Source of the DNA: an uncultured Ruminococcus sp.
GTDB taxonomy: Bacteria; Bacillota; Clostridia; Oscillospirales; Ruminococcaceae
NCBI GenBank assembly: GCA_900540005.1
Contig: UQEM01000101.1
Span: forward strand, 1-9,245
Length of the DNA stretch: 9,245 nucleotides
Direction: 5' to 3'
A program made the position numbers and the translations under genes. Shown here one piece after another: positions 5,902 to 9,245 of this stretch. The notes below the pieces were generated by a model. It made no database searches, was not told the origin of the DNA, and saw only the letters and a program-made list of their open reading frames with translations. How positions within the stretch are numbered: the first letter of the stretch is position 1; every line of letters starts with the position of its first letter.

Positions 5902-7890
5902 ATGTCAAAAACACCCTTTTACATTACCACCCCGATATATTATCCGTCGGGAAATCCGCATATCGGTCATTGCTATACAACTGTAGCCTGTGATTCAATT
6001 GCCCGATATAAACGAATGCAGGGTCATGACGTAATGTTTCTTACAGGAACCGACGAGCATGGTCTCAAAATCGAGCAGAAAGCTACTGAAAAGGGCGTTA
6101 CCCCCAAGCAGTACGTTGATGAGATCGTTGACGTCTTCAAAAAACTCTGGAAGTATATGAACATTGATTATGACCGCTATATCCGCACTACTGATGATTA
6201 TCATGTAGAATCGGTACAGAAGATATTCAAGGCTCTCTACGACAAGGGTTATATCTACAAGGGCGAATATTCCGGAAAATACTGTACCCCATGCGAAAGC
6301 TTCTGGACGGACTCACAGCTTGACGAGAACGGCTGCTGTCCCGAATGTCACCGTCCCGTAACAATGGCTAAAGAGGAGGCTTACTTCTTCAAGATGTCGC
6401 CGTTTGCAGACAGGATAGAGAAGCTTCTCCTTGAGACCGATTATCTCCGCCCCAAGACAAGAGCTATCGAACTTGTAAACAACTTCATAAAGCCCGGTCT
6501 TGAAGATCTCTGCGTTTCGAGAACCACTTTCAAGTGGGGCATTCCCGTAAGCTTTGACGAGGGACACGTTGTCTATGTCTGGATCGACGCCCTCTCAAAC
6601 TACATCACCGCTCTCGGCTATGAGAACTCAAGGTACAACGACTTCGACCACTACTGGGCAAACAACGGTGACGGCGAAGTTATTCACATGGTTGCCAAGG
6701 ATATCATGCGTTTCCATGCGATCATCTGGCCTGCAATGCTCATGGCTCTCGATCTTCCGCTTCCGGATCACCTTGCTGTTCACGGCTGGATAACCTTCAA
6801 CGGCGAGAAGATGTCCAAATCTCTCGGAAACGTTGTTGACCCGTTCGTTCTCGGCGAGCGTTATGGCTGTGACGCTATCCGCTACCACATTCTCCGCGAA
6901 ATGGCTCTCGGCGCTGACAGCTCTTTCTCGAACGAGATAATGATAAACCGCATAAACTCAGACCTCGCGAACGGTTTCGGAAACCTTGTTTCGCGTACAG
7001 TTGCAATGGTTGACAAGTATTTTGGCGGAACTCTCCCGACAGAGCGCGAATCCGCTCCTATCGACGATGACTTCAAGGCTTGCGTAACTCAGCTTCTTGC
7101 AGTTGTTGACGGCGAAATTGACAAGACCCGCATAAAGCAGGCTCTTGAGGCTATCTTCACCGTTGTCGCAAGGGCAAACAAATACATTGACGAGACTGAA
7201 CCGTGGAAACTCGGCAAGGACGAGACAAAGCGCGCACGTCTTGCATCGGTACTGTACAATCTGCTCGAATCCATACGCGTTATTTCCGCTCTGCTCGCTC
7301 CTTTCATGCCCTCGACAATGCCGAAGGTATGGGAACAGATCGGCGCTTCCGAAAACGATGTAAAGTATGAAAAGCTTGATAAGTTCGGAGTTCTGCCCGA
7401 GAATGTAACTGTCCACAAGGGAGAGATACTTTTCCCAAGAATTGATGTTGAAAAGGAGATCGAGGAGCTTAATTCCATTATTCAGAAGAATATGGAAGCT
7501 GCACAGGCTAACCTTTCCGCTGAAGAAAAGGGTGAGGAAGCTGTCGAGGAGAAAATTGAACTTGCTCCCGAGATCACTATTGACGACTTTGCAAAAATCG
7601 AGATACGCGTTGCAAAGGTAACAGCCTGCGAAAAGGTAAAAAAATCCGACAAACTCCTTTGTCTCCAGCTTGATGACGGCATGGGCGGCAGACAGGTCGT
7701 TTCGGGTATCGCACAGTACTACGCTCCCGAAGACCTTGTCGGCAAAAAGGTTCAGATAATTGCAAACCTCAAACCCGTAAAGCTCAGGGGCGTTGAGAGC
7801 AACGGCATGATCTGCGCAGCCGACACCAAGGACGGCGTTAAGGTCGTTTTCGTTGACGACAGCATTCCCGTAGGTTCTAAGGTAAGATAA
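5902..7890 (+). CDS. metG: Methionyl-tRNA synthetase
   Basis: A 662-aa cytoplasmic class I synthetase that charges tRNA-Met (initiator and elongator) with methionine using ATP. Seen: the HIGH motif as HIGH (20-23) after YYPSGNP; TDEHG downstream; two zinc knuckles C128xxC131 and C146xxC149 in the connective insertion; WIDALSNY in the methionine-binding half; KMSKS at 303-307; then the helical anticodon-binding domain. An acidic linker (about 520-555) leads to a C-terminal EMAP/Trbp111-type tRNA-binding domain (about 558-662; core IEIRVAKV, NLKPVKLRG, GMICAA), which in the family dimerises and binds tRNA. Length and domain order match the long Firmicute type, and no key motif is missing. The gene has its own promoter. 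No clear terminator with a T-run follows it, so read-through into the next gene is likely. Confidence 0.98.
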   Translation: MSKTPFYITTPIYYPSGNPHIGHCYTTVACDSIARYKRMQGHDVMFLTGTDEHGLKIEQKATEKGVTPKQYVDEIVDVFKKLWKYMNIDYDRYIRTTDDYHVESVQKIFKALYDKGYIYKGEYSGKYCTPCESFWTDSQLDENGCCPECHRPVTMAKEEAYFFKMSPFADRIEKLLLETDYLRPKTRAIELVNNFIKPGLEDLCVSRTTFKWGIPVSFDEGHVVYVWIDALSNYITALGYENSRYNDFDHYWANNGDGEVIHMVAKDIMRFHAIIWPAMLMALDLPLPDHLAVHGWITFNGEKMSKSLGNVVDPFVLGERYGCDAIRYHILREMALGADSSFSNEIMINRINSDLANGFGNLVSRTVAMVDKYFGGTLPTERESAPIDDDFKACVTQLLAVVDGEIDKTRIKQALEAIFTVVARANKYIDETEPWKLGKDETKRARLASVLYNLLESIRVISALLAPFMPSTMPKVWEQIGASENDVKYEKLDKFGVLPENVTVHKGEILFPRIDVEKEIEELNSIIQKNMEAAQANLSAEEKGEEAVEEKIELAPEITIDDFAKIEIRVAKVTACEKVKKSDKLLCLQLDDGMGGRQVVSGIAQYYAPEDLVGKKVQIIANLKPVKLRGVESNGMICAADTKDGVKVVFVDDSIPVGSKVR

Positions 7891-7895
7891 TATGA

Positions 7896-7982
7896 CAGAA
7901 GCTCCCCTTTCAGAGCCTGTATTCACAAGAATAAAAGACACTTTTATATGCTTGTGAATACAGGTTCGCAGAGGAGCTTCTG
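7896..7982. repeat. Long three-tier hairpin (87 nt) between metG and the DUF3810 gene
   Basis: Three nested perfect or near-perfect stems: an outer 10 bp (CAGAAGCTCC 7896-7905 with GGAGCTTCTG 7973-7982), a middle 14 bp (CCTGTATTCACAAG 7916-7929 with CTTGTGAATACAGG 7951-7964) extended by G7913-C7967, A7914-T7966 and a G-T wobble, and an inner 7 bp (ATAAAAG 7931-7937 with CTTTTAT 7941-7947) over a 3-nt loop. Small internal loops separate the tiers. It fills nearly the whole gap, starting 5 bases after the metG stop and ending 17 bases before the next SD. There is no T-run. It could be a MITE-like palindromic insertion, an RNase processing site or mRNA stabiliser, or a control on the downstream gene. 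Confidence 0.7.
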
Positions 7983-7999
7983 CAATTTCACCCATTTAT

Positions 8000-8003
8000 G
8001 GAG
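8000..8003 (+). promoter_or_regulatory. RBS that fixes the DUF3810 gene start at 8010
   Basis: GGAG ends 6 bases before ATG 8010. An in-frame ATG at 7998 overlaps this SD and has no SD of its own. The 8010 start gives MKKR directly before a membrane segment. Confidence 0.78.
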
Positions 8004-8009
8004 AACGCC

Positions 8010-9107
8010 ATGAAAAAAAGATATATTATCCCGACCGCCGTTATGCTCGCAATGGTTCTTCTGAATGTTATCGCAAAGCTCAGCACGGCGTTTTCGGACT
8101 TCTATGTCACGAATATTTTTCCTGCAATCACCAATGCGCTATCGTTTGTAAGCGGAATTCTCCCCTTTTCACTCGGCGAGATCCTGATCATCCTCGGGAT
8201 AATACTCGTCATTATCGGAGTTCCGCTGACCGTGATACTGCTCATCTTCAGGAAAAACAGCCGCCGCAAAACGCTCGGTATCGCTGCCTGCACCGTTTTA
8301 TGGGTTATGTGCTACATAACAGTCACCGAAACAATGAATTGTTTCATCATGTATCAATGCACACCGTTTTCAGAGCGCTATTTTGACTCCGCACAGCACA
8401 CAGAAGAAGAACTCACACAGCTCTATGCTATGCTGATAGATGACGCAAACGATCTCGCAAAGCAGGTTCCGCGCGATAAGGATAACCGATTCTACCTGAC
8501 AGCAGACGCAAACGCGGAGACAGCGAAAGCCATGAAAGCTGCTGCCGAGGATTATCCGCAGCTCAAAGGATATTATCCAAAAGCGAAACAAATCCAGTTT
8601 TCCTACTTCATGAGCCAGTCAAATCTGCTGGGGATATATTTTCCGTTCACGCTTGAGGCAAACTACAACGGCGACATGGTCGAAACCAACCTTCCCTCCA
8701 CCTTATGTCACGAATACGCCCACCTGAAGGGAGTTATTCAGGAGGACGAGGCAAGCTTTATTTCCTACATAGCAACGCAGAAAAGCAGCAACGCGGAGTT
8801 CCGCTACTCGGGAACTCTTGACGCGCTTGAATATGTTCATAATCAGATCTACGAAAGCAACATCACGCAGGCGTATTACCTTACGGGGACTATCTCAGAA
8901 GAAGTCACCAACGACTGGTTCCGTTTTCTGCCTGATGATTACTGGGAAGTAAATGCCGAAAAGGAAGTTCTGCCCACAGAGTCCGTAAGCTCCGCATCGG
9001 AAACCTTTATCGACACCAACATAAAAATGAACGGCAGAAAAGACGGAATAAAATCCTATTCTCACATTGTGAATCTGCTGTTGGACTACTACTTCGGACA
9101 AAATTAA
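8010..9107 (+). CDS. DUF3810-type membrane protein with HExxH zinc-protease-like motif
   Basis: A 365-aa membrane protein of unknown substrate. Seen: MKKR start, then three likely membrane segments (about 5-24, 54-80 and 88-108). A mostly soluble domain of about 250 residues follows, probably outside the cell since K/R-rich RKNSRRK (81-87) sits between segments 2 and 3. It contains HEYAH at 234-238 inside LCHEYAHLKG, followed by EDEASF (E245, E247). HExxH gives two zinc-ligand His and a catalytic Glu in gluzincin metallopeptidases; one of the nearby Glu could be the third ligand, which is inference. The pattern 'LCHE-AHLKG then EDEA-F' is what I associate with DUF3810, a family of unproven activity. 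It probably shares the metG transcript, across the 87-nt hairpin. The tandem hairpins at 9172-9234 end the unit. Confidence 0.85.
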   Translation: MKKRYIIPTAVMLAMVLLNVIAKLSTAFSDFYVTNIFPAITNALSFVSGILPFSLGEILIILGIILVIIGVPLTVILLIFRKNSRRKTLGIAACTVLWVMCYITVTETMNCFIMYQCTPFSERYFDSAQHTEEELTQLYAMLIDDANDLAKQVPRDKDNRFYLTADANAETAKAMKAAAEDYPQLKGYYPKAKQIQFSYFMSQSNLLGIYFPFTLEANYNGDMVETNLPSTLCHEYAHLKGVIQEDEASFISYIATQKSSNAEFRYSGTLDALEYVHNQIYESNITQAYYLTGTISEEVTNDWFRFLPDDYWEVNAEKEVLPTESVSSASETFIDTNIKMNGRKDGIKSYSHIVNLLLDYYFGQN

Positions 9108-9171
9108 CTATAAAGCGCAAAAAGAACATATACAGACTCCCTTTCATCATGCCAAAAAGATAATTTTAATA

Positions 9172-9202
9172 AGGGAACGCCCTGCAAGAGAGGGCGTTCC
9201 CT
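9172..9202. repeat. 12-bp perfect hairpin after the DUF3810 gene
   Basis: AGGGAACGCCCT (9172-9183) pairs with AGGGCGTTCCCT (9191-9202) over a 7-nt loop. It is followed by CTTAAAAAA, not a T-run, so by itself it is not a standard + strand terminator. It directly abuts the terminator at 9204-9234 and may assist it or act as a 3' barrier. Confidence 0.7.
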
Positions 9203-9203
9203 C

Positions 9204-9234
9204 TTAAAAAACAGTCCACCGGACTGTTTTTTAA
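9204..9234. terminator. Bidirectional terminator at right edge
   Basis: TTAAAAAACAGTCC (9204-9217) pairs perfectly with GGACTGTTTTTTAA (9221-9234) over a 3-nt ACC loop. The T-run after GGACTG terminates + strand transcripts; by symmetry the same works for - strand transcripts arriving from the right. A convergent gene beyond the window is therefore plausible but not seen. Confidence 0.88.
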
Positions 9235-9245
9235 TTCACCCTTTG

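Noticed and set aside
6958..7995. Long antisense open frame of 345 codons opposite metG
   Set aside because: It lies wholly opposite the conserved 3' half of metG and the hairpin, has no SD or promoter I can see, and its residues follow from the complementary strand of a codon-biased gene.
7998..8009. ATG at 7998 as the start of the DUF3810 gene
   Set aside because: It overlaps the GGAG at 8000-8003 that serves ATG 8010 and lacks an upstream SD.

Overview
The window looks like a piece of chromosome from a fibre-degrading gut or rumen Firmicute close to Ruminococcus (the R. flavefaciens, R. albus and R. champanellensis group). This rests on two secreted proteins that end in a poly-threonine linker plus a C-terminal dockerin of ruminococcal type, on AT-rich intergenic DNA with clear sigma-A-type promoters and SD sites, and on a Zn-binding bacterial MetRS. 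The genus is an inference from domain style; no sequence search was run.

Layout, all genes on the + strand: (1) 1-270, intergenic, with a perfect inverted repeat near the left edge and an extended -10 promoter. (2) 271-2295, a 674-aa secreted dockerin protein with three related-looking beta-rich modules and no enzyme I can recognise. (3) 2296-3013, a gap of about 720 bases with a strong terminator, an 88-nt multi-stem element, two further perfect hairpins, a palindromic site and a well-formed promoter. (4) 3014-5728, a 904-aa cellulosomal pectate lyase: signal peptide, PL1-type catalytic region, Ca-binding tail, CBM6-like module, accessory beta module, Thr linker, dockerin. It has its own terminator. 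(5) 5902-7890, metG (methionyl-tRNA synthetase) with its own promoter. (6) 7896-7982, a near-continuous 87-nt hairpin. (7) 8010-9107, a membrane protein of the DUF3810 type with an HEYAH zinc-protease-like motif, probably read through from metG. (8) 9172-9234, two tandem perfect hairpins, the second a bidirectional terminator.

How they work together: the two dockerin proteins should be exported and docked through cohesins onto a cell-surface scaffold. One would cut pectin and bind carbohydrate through its CBM6-like module. The other has no visible catalytic region and probably adds binding or structure. They are separately transcribed and not an operon. metG and the DUF3810 gene form a separate housekeeping unit with no evident functional link to the cellulosome genes.

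No defence system, CRISPR array, transposase, rRNA or tRNA gene is visible. The most promising unexplained items are the repeated modules of the first dockerin protein, the structured element at 2357-2444 and the long hairpin at 7896-7982.
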